Shown here one piece after another: positions 40,004 to 48,681 of a stretch of DNA of 56,272 nucleotides (positions are counted from its first letter, which is position 1; every line of letters starts with the position of its first letter). The position numbers and the translations under genes were made by a program. Source of the stretch: Limosilactobacillus avistercoris (GTDB taxonomy: Bacteria > Bacillota > Bacilli > Lactobacillales > Lactobacillaceae); contig NZ_JACSQW010000011.1 of assembly GCF_014836425.1 (NCBI RefSeq), positions 1-56,272 of the forward strand. Reading direction: 5' to 3'. The notes under the pieces are model-generated. The model was given only the letters and a program-made list of their open reading frames with translations, was not told the origin of the DNA and did not search any database.

Positions 40004-41122
40004 TCAAGAATTCAATGCTTGTTTTAAATCTTCTATTAAATCATCAGCTGCTTCAAGTCCTACCGACAACCGAAGCAACTTTGGGGTAATTCCTAACCGT
40101 TGCCGTTGCTCAATTTCAACATCGGCATGTGTCTGGTAGTACGGGATTGTAATTAGACTTTCAACTCCACCAAGGCTCTCGGCAAAAGTAATAATTTTTA
40201 CATTATCAAGGAGTTTTGTTACATCCGCTTCATCCTTTACATAGAAACTAATCATGCCACCTTGCCCCGGATAAAGGACCTTTTCAATCCGGGGTTCATC
40301 CTTTAAGTATTTAACAATTGCCTGGGCATTTTTCGTGTGCTGCTTAACTCGGATTATTAGAGTTTTCAGACTTCGCAATAACAACCATGAATCAAAAGAA
40401 TCAAGCGTATCACCAGTCGTAATATAGTACTCAAAATATTCTTTTGCCAACTTCCGGTCCTTACAAACCAGAATCCCGCCCAAAAGATCATTATGTCCAG
40501 AAAGGTACTTAGTTGCCGAGTGAACAACCACATCCGCCCCTTCAGTTAGTGGTCGCTGATAAACCGGTGTATAGAAAGTGTTATCAACGATCACCAAAAT
40601 TTGCGCATTTTTACGGTGAACCGCTGCCGTAATTTTGGTAATGTTCAGTTTTTTCATTGTCGGATTAGACGGCGTTTCTAACCAAATTATCTTTGTTCGT
40701 GGAGTAATTTTCTGCAGTAAATCACTAATTCGTTGACCATCCCACTGCTCAAAATCAACCCCAACATGTTTATGAAGATAACGAAAATAACGAAAGTCTC
40801 CACCATACAAGTCATCCAAAGAAATTAATTGATCACCTGTCTTCAAAATACTGAGAGCTAGTTGAATAGCAGCCATCCCTGAACTAAGAGCAAATCCAGC
40901 AGTGCCACCTTCAAGTTTTGCCATTGTTTGCTCAAGGACAGAACGGTTAGGCGTAGCAACTCGTGAATAAGTGTAGCCTTGATGAGGATCAAAACTTTTC
41001 GCCTCCGCTAGTGATTCATGACGATAATTTGAGGAAAAATACAACGGTAAAGCAACCGCCTTATTTCCATCTAAGTGACTTCCTGCTTGGGCAGTAATTG
41101 TTTCAATTGATTGTTTACACAT
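40004..41122 (-). CDS. Cystathionine beta/gamma-lyase-type PLP enzyme
   Basis: 372-residue Cys/Met-metabolism PLP enzyme. The PLP Lys is in VVHSATKYLSGHNDLLGG, and the tyrosine of YTYSRVATPN contacts the phosphate from the partner subunit. The family includes cystathionine beta-lyase (metC), gamma-lyase and gamma-synthase; active-site residues seen here do not decide. It is the second gene of a pair, 12 nt after its paralogue, behind a Met T-box, so a role in methionine/cysteine interconversion is likely. Confidence 0.88.
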   Translation of the reverse strand: MCKQSIETITAQAGSHLDGNKAVALPLYFSSNYRHESLAEAKSFDPHQGYTYSRVATPNRSVLEQTMAKLEGGTAGFALSSGMAAIQLALSILKTGDQLISLDDLYGGDFRYFRYLHKHVGVDFEQWDGQRISDLLQKITPRTKIIWLETPSNPTMKKLNITKITAAVHRKNAQILVIVDNTFYTPVYQRPLTEGADVVVHSATKYLSGHNDLLGGILVCKDRKLAKEYFEYYITTGDTLDSFDSWLLLRSLKTLIIRVKQHTKNAQAIVKYLKDEPRIEKVLYPGQGGMISFYVKDEADVTKLLDNVKIITFAESLGGVESLITIPYYQTHADVEIEQRQRLGITPKLLRLSVGLEAADDLIEDLKQALNS

Positions 41123-41134
41123 AAAGATTTCCTC

Positions 41135-42283
41135 CTAATTATGGGCCTTTTCAAGTGCCTGTTGAATATCAATAATTTGGTCACGGTAATCTTCAATTCC
41201 GACAGACATCCGAATTAATCCCGGCTTAATCCCAGCAGCAAGTTGTTCTTCAAGGGTTAACTCAGCATGACTCATCTTACTTGGAAGCTCCACTAGACTT
41301 TCTACGGCACCTAAACTAACTGCTAACTTAAATAGTTGAAGGTGGTTAACGAACTCACTCGGGTTAACCTGTTCAGTAAGCTCAAATGAAAATACTCCTC
41401 CAGCTCCCCGGGCCTCTTTTCGTAATTCTTGGTATCCCGGAAGATCGGCTAGCCCAGGATAGTAAATTTTTTGAACCGCATTTGATTCTTGAAGGTAATG
41501 AATAATCCTTTTTACATTCTCCATTTGACGTTCAAGACGTATTCCCAGTGTTTTGATTCCCCGTGCTAGCTCATTGCTGTCTTCAGGAGAAAGAACTGCA
41601 CCCAGAGCATTTTGAATAAAGTAAACCCGTTCTGCCAAAGATTGGTCTCTAACTACCACTGCTCCTGCGGAAATATCGGAATGCCCCGAAAGATACTTTG
41701 TTGCACTATGAATGACGATGTCTGCGCCAAGATTAAGTGGCCGCAACAGATAAGGACTTAAGAAGGTATTATCAACAATTGTTAATAAATTATATTGATG
41801 CGCTAACTGGGAAACCCGACTGATTGAACTTACCTGAAGTAACGGATTAGTAACTGGTTCGAAATAGATTGCCTTGGTATTTGGCTGAATTGCCTTTTCG
41901 ATCGCACTTAAGTCCCGAGTATCGACAGCGGTAATCGTTAACCCCCACCGCTTAAAAAATTCATGAAGTAGCCGAAATGTCCCGCCATAAATCTGGTCAC
42001 CAACGATCAGGTGATCACCTTTTTTAAAGATTGCCAGTGCGGCATGGATCGCTGCCATTCCCGATGAAAAACAAAAGCCGTAATTTCCCTCCTCTAAAGT
42101 AGCTAATTGCTCTTCAACCGCTCGTCGTGTCGGGTTGCCTGAACGTGAATAATCGTCTTTGACCTGTGCACCCACCGCAGGATATTTAAAGGTCGTAGCC
42201 TTATAAATTGGAACGGTAACGGCACCGGTATTATTATCATGTTGCACCGGTTGATGGACTAATTTGGTATTAAATTCAGTCAT
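41135..42283 (-). CDS. Cystathionine gamma-synthase/lyase-type PLP enzyme
   Basis: 382-residue paralogue of the next gene. The PLP Lys is in VIHSATKYLSGHSDISAG, and YSRSGNPTRRAVE is the phosphate/tyrosine segment. Pairs like this often combine a gamma-synthase (metB) with a beta-lyase (metC), turning an activated homoserine ester and cysteine into homocysteine. Which member does which step is inferred only from order. It has a strong ribosome site (AAGGGGGG) and lies directly behind a T-box with a Met codon. Confidence 0.88.
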   Translation of the reverse strand: MTEFNTKLVHQPVQHDNNTGAVTVPIYKATTFKYPAVGAQVKDDYSRSGNPTRRAVEEQLATLEEGNYGFCFSSGMAAIHAALAIFKKGDHLIVGDQIYGGTFRLLHEFFKRWGLTITAVDTRDLSAIEKAIQPNTKAIYFEPVTNPLLQVSSISRVSQLAHQYNLLTIVDNTFLSPYLLRPLNLGADIVIHSATKYLSGHSDISAGAVVVRDQSLAERVYFIQNALGAVLSPEDSNELARGIKTLGIRLERQMENVKRIIHYLQESNAVQKIYYPGLADLPGYQELRKEARGAGGVFSFELTEQVNPSEFVNHLQLFKLAVSLGAVESLVELPSKMSHAELTLEEQLAAGIKPGLIRMSVGIEDYRDQIIDIQQALEKAHN

Positions 42284-42302
42284 TGTTATTTCCCCCCTTA
42301 AC

Positions 42303-42560
42303 TAAAAAAAGCCCTAGGCAAGAAATCTCACCTAGGGACGTCAATAACGTGGTACCACCCAAATTCACTGATATTACTATCAGCCTCAACAGTACTTAAG
42401 AAAGTATTCTTAAATACCAGGGATGGTAACGGATCCTTCCGGAATCATAGCCAGTCGTTCTGACCATTCATCATTGCTCCGAGCTCATCTTCACGGTAAC
42501 CAACTACCTACCTTCTCACTATTAGTAGTCACTGTTAGAAGTTAGTTACCCTTACTCTTC
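42303..42560 (-). promoter_or_regulatory. T-box riboswitch with Met (AUG) specifier
   Basis: The T-box GGGTGGTACCACG is at 42360-42348. The terminator is CCCTAGGTGAG/CTTGCCTAGGG with TTTTTTT at its end. The specifier loop reads GTGAAGATGAGCTC, with AUG at 42488-42486 one nt after GAA, the same spacing as the UGG codon in the trpS T-box in this window. Expression of the two PLP enzymes would rise when tRNA-Met is uncharged. Confidence 0.88.
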
Positions 42561-42742
42561 TCATCAACACATTATTATAAAATAATTAGAATTTTCTAAT
42601 AATATAGGACCTAATTATACAAATGTCAAGTAAAAATCAACTCAAAATATATTAGATCCTCTTATTTGTATGGTGACCTTTTTGTTGCAACACGTTTTTA
42701 GAATATTCTGCTTTTTCTGTGAGAAAATTGTGTCAAATAAAA

Positions 42743-42815
42743 AGCCGTCTGGCGGAGTTGAACCGCCGTGTCACCCTTACCATGGATGTGCTCTACCTAT
42801 CTGAGCTAAGACGGC
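42743..42815 (-). tRNA. tRNA-Thr (GGT)
   Basis: Full cloverleaf of 73 nt: acceptor GCCGTCT/AGACGGC, D arm GCTC...GAGC, anticodon stem CATCC/GGGTG with loop ATGGTAA (anticodon GGU, reading ACC and ACU), and T arm GGCGG-TTCAACT-CCGCC. The CCA end is not encoded; the gene is followed by a T run that can terminate transcription. Confidence 0.95.
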
Positions 42816-42856
42816 GATTAAAGTATAACCGAAATTGTTAATCACTTGCAAGTAAG

Positions 42857-44238
42857 CTAGTCTTTAACGCTCCGGTAATAACTCACCCAAACAATTAAAC
42901 TAAGGACTGTCAGAACAATAAATGCGTGCTGCGTTCCGATTGCTGTTGAAAGTGAACGACTAACCTTTAACTGTGACTGGCTGCTAGCAACAATCATTGC
43001 GGAAATTGACGTTCCCATGGCACCAGCGAATTGTTGAAGGGTATTTAAGATGGCATTCCCCTGAGTCGTTTTTGTGGAACCAACACTCTGAAGAGCACTC
43101 GTCATTACGCATCCCATACACATCCCCATTCCGGCCATGTAAAAAATATAGATAAGTGCAATCGCCGTATTACTCATCTGTCGACTAATTACAGCAAAAC
43201 TAAGAAGAGAAAGGAAACAAAGTGTCATTCCAAAAAGGATTGGCCGTCTAGCACCAAATCGGTCAAAAATCTTTCCGCCAAGTGGTGCAAAGATTGCTCC
43301 GGCAAAGCCCGCTGGAAGAACCACCAAACCCGCAACCATTGATGTATTACCATTAACTAACTGGATATAGTTTGGCAAGAGAAATGCAAAGCCAAGTGAC
43401 ATAATCTGGGTTAAGAAGAATCCAATAACATGTCCCGTAAAACGATAATTTGTAAACAAACGAAGATCCAGCGTTGGCGTAGTGATCGTTAAAGAACGCC
43501 AGGTTAAGCTAACCGGCCCAATTATTCCTAAGATAAAGGCACCGAGGACATTCCAACTCACTAGGGGCATACTTCCAACATTACTAAAGCCGTCAACCAG
43601 CCCAGTAAACATAAAGATAATCATCAAAAGGCTGAGAAAATCAAGCCATTGTTTCCTGATTGCAGATTTTGTTGGATCCCCCAACGACCAAGAAGAAACG
43701 AAATAATTAATAATGGAATCAGAATATAAAAAAACCACCGCCAATTCAATTTACTAGCGACGCTCCCACCAAAAGTCGGTCCAATCGCTGGAGCAATTCC
43801 CGTAATGAGGTTTCCGATTCCCATCATGAAACCAATCTTACTCTGGGGGACCTGTTCCATAATGATATTAAACATCAAGGGTAACGCAATTCCGGTTCCG
43901 ATCCCCTGAACCGCTCGACCAAAAAGTAGCAGGACAAAATTTAGCGCAAAGGCATCAACTAATAGACCGCTAAAGAAAAATAGATTAGCAACCGTAAAGA
44001 GAGTTTTCGTCCTGTACGAACTCTTGAGAACTGCCGATAACGGTACAATAATGGCAACAACCAGCAGGTAAATAGACGTCATCCACTGCACCATATTAGT
44101 CGTTACATTAAACTCCCACATCAAGATCGGAAACGTTACATTCATCGCGGTTTCAACGATTACCTCACAAAAGGACATCAATCCCGTTGCAACAATTGCG
44201 GCAATTACCTTTACTGGAATTTGATCGTCTTTTTTCAC
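42857..44238 (-). pseudogene. DHA2-type MFS multidrug exporter, one frameshift
   Basis: Two overlapping frames form one 14-helix MFS exporter of about 460 residues. The N-terminal frame (44238 down to about 43655) holds GRAVQGIGTGIALP (motif C-like region) and GNLITGIAPAIGPTFGG. The C-terminal frame (to 42857) continues with QWLDFLSLLMIIFMF. Restoring one A in the GGAAAC run (minus strand, 43655-43653) fuses them exactly (SGK-QWLDF). It may be a pseudogene or a sequencing slip. Substrate unknown. It is separated from the epimerase gene by a strong terminator. Confidence 0.85.
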
Positions 44239-44258
44239 TTTCTTCTCATCCCCAAAAT

Positions 44259-44314
44259 AATAATCCCTTATAATTTTTGTCAGTTATCTAACAAAATAAT
44301 TATAAGGGATTATT
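44259..44314 (-). terminator. Terminator after the epimerase gene
   Basis: A 17-bp perfect stem: AATAATCCCTTATAATT (44259-44275) with AATTATAAGGGATTATT (44298-44314). A and T runs make it work both ways. Confidence 0.85.
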
Positions 44315-44340
44315 TTTAGTTATAAAGAATTTATTCGTTT

Positions 44341-45687
44341 CTACCAGCCTAGTTCTTCAGCATTTTCTGGGAGGGAAAGCTTTCCAGCAGCTTCCTCAGC
44401 AAATGCCTGATCAAGCATTGCAAAAGCTTGATCCAGCTCTTCTTCAGTAATTACTAGCGGTGGTTGGAAACGAAGAATATTCCCACGCAGACTAATAATA
44501 ATGGCACCAAGCTCAAAGACACGGTACATGATCCGCGTTGTTGCTTCAGTATCACCTTTACCTGTCTGCGGATCTACAATATCAATTCCACCGTCCAGGC
44601 CGTACATTCGCACATCACCGATAAAATCGTACTTTGCTTGCTCGCCTTCAAAGAATTGCTGAGCTTTTTTACCAAGTTTTGTTGATCGTTCAAGGAGGTG
44701 TTCCTCTTGAATTACATCTAGGGTGGCATTAGCCGCAGCAGTTGTCACTGGATTACCCGCAGTGGTGTAAACATTGGCCGGTGCACCAAGAGATTCCATA
44801 ATTTCTTTTCGTCCAATAATGGCACTAAGCGGCATCCCTGAAGCCAGAGACTTCCCGACTGACATCAGATCTGGTTCAATTCCGAAATGCTGGATTGACC
44901 ACCACTTACCAGTCCGTCCCATTCCTTGATTAACCTCATCAATTGCGAAAAGAATCCCGTTATCCTTAGCGAATTGGTAAATCTTCTTCATGAATTCCGG
45001 TGGTGTTTTAACAATCCCACCATCACCTTGAATCGGTTCAATTAGGATTGCAGCAACTTCATCAACTGGAAGATAAGTTTCAAAAGGTAATTTAAACATC
45101 TTGAAATAACGATCAACAAATTGTTCGTCGGTTTCATCAGGAAGTTTATCCCATGGATCAGGGAACGGCACCTTAACAACTCCTGGAAGCAACGGCCCCA
45201 TCTTCCGTGCCATGTTAAGCGAAACACTGGAAAGTGTCATTGAACCATACGTGGATCCATGATACGCCCCGGTAAAGGAAACAATATATTGGCGTCCGGT
45301 ATAAGCTCGTGCAAACTTGATAATCGCATCATTTGCATCCGATCCAGAATTTCCCCATGCCACTTCAACTGGACCTGACATTGGTGCTAACTTTGCTAAG
45401 CGTGGTGCCAAACGAGCTGCCTGACTATTAGCAAAATATGCCGGTGTATATTGAATGATCTTTTGAGCCTGCTCTTGAATAGCTTTAACAACTTTCGGAT
45501 GACAATGACCGGTATTAGTGGAACTAGCACTTGCTAATAAGTCAATGTACTGGTTACCGTCAACATCGGTTAAAATCGCGCCTCGTCCACTATCAATAAC
45601 GATATCGTAATATTTAACCCGTGCTGCAGTTGCAAATGCTTCATTTTCTTTCGCTAAGATTTGATGGTTATTTTCCATTGAACTCAT
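44341..45687 (-). CDS. Isoleucine 2-epimerase-like PLP enzyme (class III aminotransferase fold)
   Basis: 448 residues, closely resembling the branched-chain amino acid racemase/isoleucine 2-epimerase described from Lactobacillus buchneri, which interconverts L-isoleucine and D-allo-isoleucine. Shared segments include YIDLLASASS, the NSGSDANDAIIKFARAYTGRQ phosphate region, FAIDEVNQGMGRTGKWW and the PLP lysine in LMSVGKSLASGMPLSA; the ending (LGW) also fits. Database labels could instead read aspartate or GABA aminotransferase. ATG 45687 follows GGGGAGG. It lies downstream of an amino acid permease, with repeat copy C between them. Confidence 0.85.
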   Translation of the reverse strand: MSSMENNHQILAKENEAFATAARVKYYDIVIDSGRGAILTDVDGNQYIDLLASASSTNTGHCHPKVVKAIQEQAQKIIQYTPAYFANSQAARLAPRLAKLAPMSGPVEVAWGNSGSDANDAIIKFARAYTGRQYIVSFTGAYHGSTYGSMTLSSVSLNMARKMGPLLPGVVKVPFPDPWDKLPDETDEQFVDRYFKMFKLPFETYLPVDEVAAILIEPIQGDGGIVKTPPEFMKKIYQFAKDNGILFAIDEVNQGMGRTGKWWSIQHFGIEPDLMSVGKSLASGMPLSAIIGRKEIMESLGAPANVYTTAGNPVTTAAANATLDVIQEEHLLERSTKLGKKAQQFFEGEQAKYDFIGDVRMYGLDGGIDIVDPQTGKGDTEATTRIMYRVFELGAIIISLRGNILRFQPPLVITEEELDQAFAMLDQAFAEEAAGKLSLPENAEELGW

Positions 45688-45729
45688 TAGCAATCCCTCC
45701 CCTACTTATGCTTTTGATTAAAATACTGA

Positions 45730-45869
45730 TGACAGCGATCTCAGGCAGCATTGTCGAGATCTGCTCGCCAGGAACTTGCTAGAGCTAGCGACCTCCTTCC
45801 TAGGCGCAAGACGCCTCCGTCAGGAGAAATCGCTAGCTTTCCGCAAGTTCTCTGCTGGCTCGCACTCTA
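45730..45869 (-). repeat. Structured repeat, copy C, between permease and epimerase
   Basis: On the minus strand it opens with the permease TAG (TAGAGTGCGAGCCAG). Its stems pair although their sequences differ from the other copies: GCCAG/CTGGC, GAACTTGC/GCAAGTTC, GCTAGCGA/TCGCTAGC, CTCCT/AGGAG and AGGCG/CGCCT around a TCTTG-type loop. The tail GAGCAGATCTCGAC is shared with copies B and D. It fills most of the 180-nt gap between two genes that look functionally linked. Confidence 0.85.
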
Positions 45870-47291
45870 TTTTTTGTTCAAGTATGAATGCTTCATGCCA
45901 TAGGCAAAATAGATGATTAAACCAAGGACGAACCAACCACCGGCGTAGATTTTTGCTTGATAATCCAGTCCAAGGAAGACCAGCAATGATGCAAGAAAAC
46001 CAAGAGCTGGAAGAACAGGATAAAGTGGCACTTTGAATGCTGGGTTATTGATGTCCTTACCTTCACGACGACGCAGTGGGTAAATCCCGATTGATACGAA
46101 CATGAATGCGATCAAAGTCCCAGCTGAAATCAATTGTGAAAGGAAAGCAAATGGGAAGAATGCCCCAATCAAAATTCCACCAATGGTCAAAGTCCACAAT
46201 GCCCGGTTTGGTCGGTTGCTTTCATCTAGCTTACCAAGCCACTTCGGTAACATCCCGTCACGACCAAATGAGTAGATCAACCGTGAACCAGCCATGCTCA
46301 TCCCAATTAATGCGGTAAACATACCAACAACAGCAATAGTCTGAACCACCGTTGCAACACCAGCATGGCCAGCAGCACGAAGCGCAAGCCCAACTGGTTC
46401 AGCACTGTTAGCGTACTTTCCGTATGGGAGCATCCCAACAAGGACCAAACTAACTGCCACAAACAAGATTACGGCAATCGCAAGTGAACCGAGGATTCCT
46501 CGTGGCATCGTCTTTTGTGGGTTAATTGCTTCCGCAGAGTTAGCCGCGATTGAATCAAAACCAATATACGATAGGAAGATCATTGAAACACCAGCGTAGA
46601 TTCCTTGCCAACCACCGAAAGGACCATTTGCCGTTTCGTGATATTTAGGAATAAACGGTACATAATTGGTAGCATGAAGAGCAGTCAAACCAACTACAAT
46701 AAACAGGAGAACGGCGAAAACCTTCAGGACAACCAAAACATTTTCAACCCGTGCTGCCCGAGAAACCCCACGGGAAATCAGAGCAGCAACCAAGGCGATC
46801 ACAACAACTGAAACTAAGTCGACGATTCCGCCATCAGTTCCAAACGCGTTTGACAGTGATGCCGGGAGCTTCAACCCCATTGGTGCAATCAGTGCCCGGA
46901 AGTTGGCCGAAAGTCCAGACCCAACAAAGGCTAGCGCGATAAAATATTCTGCAAGAAGCGCCCAACCAGAGATCCAACCGAAGAATTCACCAAAAACAAC
47001 GTTAATCCACGAATATGCTGAACCTGCAAACGGCATCGCTGCAGACATTTCCGCATAGGCAAATGCAACTAACCCGGCAACCACCGCCGCAAGTAAAAAT
47101 GAAATTGCAACCGATGGTCCGGTGTGCATTGCCGCTACTTCACCAGGAAGAGTGAAAATAGAGGCGGAGACAATTGTACCGACCCCAAGTGCTAAAAAGT
47201 CTCGCACCTTCAATGAACGAACCAAATGGCCGTCTTTATTAGCATAGACACGCGGGTCTTCTTTTCGGGTAATTGTTTTCCAAAAACTCAT
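45867..47291 (-). CDS. APC-family amino acid permease
   Basis: 474 residues with about 12 membrane segments. The first segment (FLALGVGTIVSASIFTLPGEVA) carries the glycine-rich substrate-contact motif of the APC superfamily, and YAEMSAAMPFAGSAYSW is another family signature. It is related to YfnA/CAT-type transporters; substrate unproven, but the downstream epimerase suggests branched-chain or other neutral amino acids. ATG 47291 follows AAGGAGG. It ends in TAG, the first triplet of repeat copy C. It has its own promoter (47348-47376). Confidence 0.92.
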   Translation of the reverse strand: MSFWKTITRKEDPRVYANKDGHLVRSLKVRDFLALGVGTIVSASIFTLPGEVAAMHTGPSVAISFLLAAVVAGLVAFAYAEMSAAMPFAGSAYSWINVVFGEFFGWISGWALLAEYFIALAFVGSGLSANFRALIAPMGLKLPASLSNAFGTDGGIVDLVSVVVIALVAALISRGVSRAARVENVLVVLKVFAVLLFIVVGLTALHATNYVPFIPKYHETANGPFGGWQGIYAGVSMIFLSYIGFDSIAANSAEAINPQKTMPRGILGSLAIAVILFVAVSLVLVGMLPYGKYANSAEPVGLALRAAGHAGVATVVQTIAVVGMFTALIGMSMAGSRLIYSFGRDGMLPKWLGKLDESNRPNRALWTLTIGGILIGAFFPFAFLSQLISAGTLIAFMFVSIGIYPLRRREGKDINNPAFKVPLYPVLPALGFLASLLVFLGLDYQAKIYAGGWFVLGLIIYFAYGMKHSYLNKK

Positions 47292-47347
47292 AACCATTCC
47301 TCCTTCTCTATTAAATTTAGATTAGAATAATAAGAAAACATTAACTT

Positions 47348-47376
47348 ATTCTAACAACCGATTGCACATTGGTCAA
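47348..47376 (-). promoter_or_regulatory. Permease promoter
   Basis: TTGACC (47376-47371) and TAGAAT (47353-47348) are spaced by 17 bp on the minus strand, about 57 nt before the permease ATG and downstream of the small RNA terminator. Confidence 0.75.
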
Positions 47377-47466
47377 TTGTAATTTAAATAAATGTTCTAT
47401 TTTTATTTAATTGAGTAATTATGAAAAAATTCTAATTATCAATTTAATTAAAAAATAATTATTTAA

Positions 47467-47686
47467 ACAAAAAAGCCTTCCAGAAATGGGGGATTCTGGA
47501 AAGCCTTTGTATAGAGATTAATCTAGCAGGTCTCATTGAGCATGTCTAAGCATCACTAATTTAATTAGGCTGGTTGAAGGCCACTTATAACTCAGGTTTA
47601 TTTAGGGGGTAAGCGTTTAGATAGTGTGTACCCAAGTCATAGCAACAACCACTTAATGTTTATGAAACCATAGTCATGGGGAGGCG
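47467..47686 (-). ncRNA. Candidate standalone small RNA (~220 nt)
   Basis: A minus-strand unit with its own promoter (TTGGTA 47721-47716, 17 bp, TAGAAT 47698-47693) and a strong terminator (GGCTTTCCAGAA/TTCTGGAAGGC, TTTTTT, ending near 47467) but no coding frame. It can fold: GGTTTCAT in the 5' part pairs with ATGAGACC in the 3' part, with smaller hairpins such as GGGTA/TACCC between. The permease downstream has a separate promoter, so this need not be a riboswitch. No known class (T-box, lysine, SAM, tmRNA) was recognised; a 6S-like RNA is one possibility. Confidence 0.6.
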
Positions 47687-47746
47687 ACGATGATTCTAGT
47701 TGAGGATAAAGTATTTACCAATTAAATTAAATTCAGTTTAAACATG

Positions 47747-47846
47747 ATAACTAGAAGTCATTTGCCAATATTACAATATTTTAGTGAAACCACTAAAGCG
47801 CTAGATCTTCTAGTTATAACCAAGCAATAATAATATTTATTGCTTG
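47747..47846. other. Structured non-coding region upstream of nth
   Basis: ATAACTAGAAG (47747-47757) pairs with CTTCTAGTTAT (47807-47817) and encloses TTAGTG/CACTAA. A second hairpin, CAAGCAATAA/TTATTGCTTG (47821-47846), follows at once. No gene is seen in 47292-48036; the remainder is AT-rich apart from the small RNA unit and promoters. Confidence 0.55.
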
Positions 47847-48036
47847 TTCACTATTAGTTATGCATTCTTATGGGATAGATGTCAAATGAAAGCGCAACAT
47901 TTTTTGAAATATTTATTGTTAAAATGCTGCAATCCCGCGCCGCTGCATATATATCAATCGATAGATTAATATAACTAATCATTCTAAAAAGTAATTATTT
48001 GTTTTATAATAAGACAAATTATAAGGAGATGTCTCT

Positions 48037-48678
48037 ATGCTTACAAATAAGGAAATTGTGGATGCAATTCACCAAATGCGTGCCATGTATCCTGAAGCCG
48101 GAACAACATTAAAAGCTGATACAACCTTCCATTTTTTATTAGCAACCATCTTAAGTGCGCAATCAACGGATAAATCAGTGAATATGATTACTCCAGCACT
48201 TTTTGCTCGTTTCCCAACTCCCAAGTCACTTGCTAAGGCTCAACCAGAAGATGTTGAACCTTACATTCAATCACTTGGTCTTTACCACAATAAGGCTAAA
48301 TACCTTGTTAATGCTGCACGAGGAATTGTCACCAATTTTAACGGTCAGGTTCCTCATACCATGAAAGAATTAATAAGTCTTCCAGGAGTAGGCCGAAAGG
48401 TTGCTAACGTTGTCCTCGCTGAATGTTTCCACATTCCCGCCTTCCCAGTTGATACCCACGTTAGCCGTGTAGCACGACGCTTAGGAATGGTTAAGCCAAA
48501 CGCAACTGTTCTTCAGATTGAGAAGCGACTAAAGGAAGCTGTCCCGAAAGACGAATGGCTTGACGCCCACCACGCAATGATCTTTTTTGGTCGTTACCAA
48601 TGTACAGCGAGAAATCCAAAATGTAATAAATGTCCTCTTTTACCAATCTGTAAATATGGTCAAGATAATGTCTTTTAG
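48037..48678 (+). CDS. nth: Endonuclease III
   Basis: Base-excision repair glycosylase/AP lyase removing oxidised pyrimidines. The helix-hairpin-helix LISLPGVGRKVANVVL carries the catalytic Lys, and the catalytic Asp is in FPVDTHVSRVARRLG. The C-terminal CTARNPKCNKCPLLPIC has the four Cys of the [4Fe-4S] cluster (C-x6-C-x2-C-x5-C). 213 residues. The ribosome site is ATAAGGAG, and a TATAAT lies at 48005-48010. Confidence 0.96.
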   Translation: MLTNKEIVDAIHQMRAMYPEAGTTLKADTTFHFLLATILSAQSTDKSVNMITPALFARFPTPKSLAKAQPEDVEPYIQSLGLYHNKAKYLVNAARGIVTNFNGQVPHTMKELISLPGVGRKVANVVLAECFHIPAFPVDTHVSRVARRLGMVKPNATVLQIEKRLKEAVPKDEWLDAHHAMIFFGRYQCTARNPKCNKCPLLPICKYGQDNVF

Positions 48679-48681
48679 GAT

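Noticed and set aside
40004-42283. Unequivocal metB/metC naming of the two PLP enzymes
   Set aside because: The motifs visible are common to all lyases and synthases of this family, so only a group-level call is supported.
47467-47720. T-box, lysine, SAM, M-box or tmRNA identity for the small RNA unit
   Set aside because: None of the core sequences (for example GGTGGNACCGCG, or a tmRNA tag frame with tRNA-like ends) is present on either strand.
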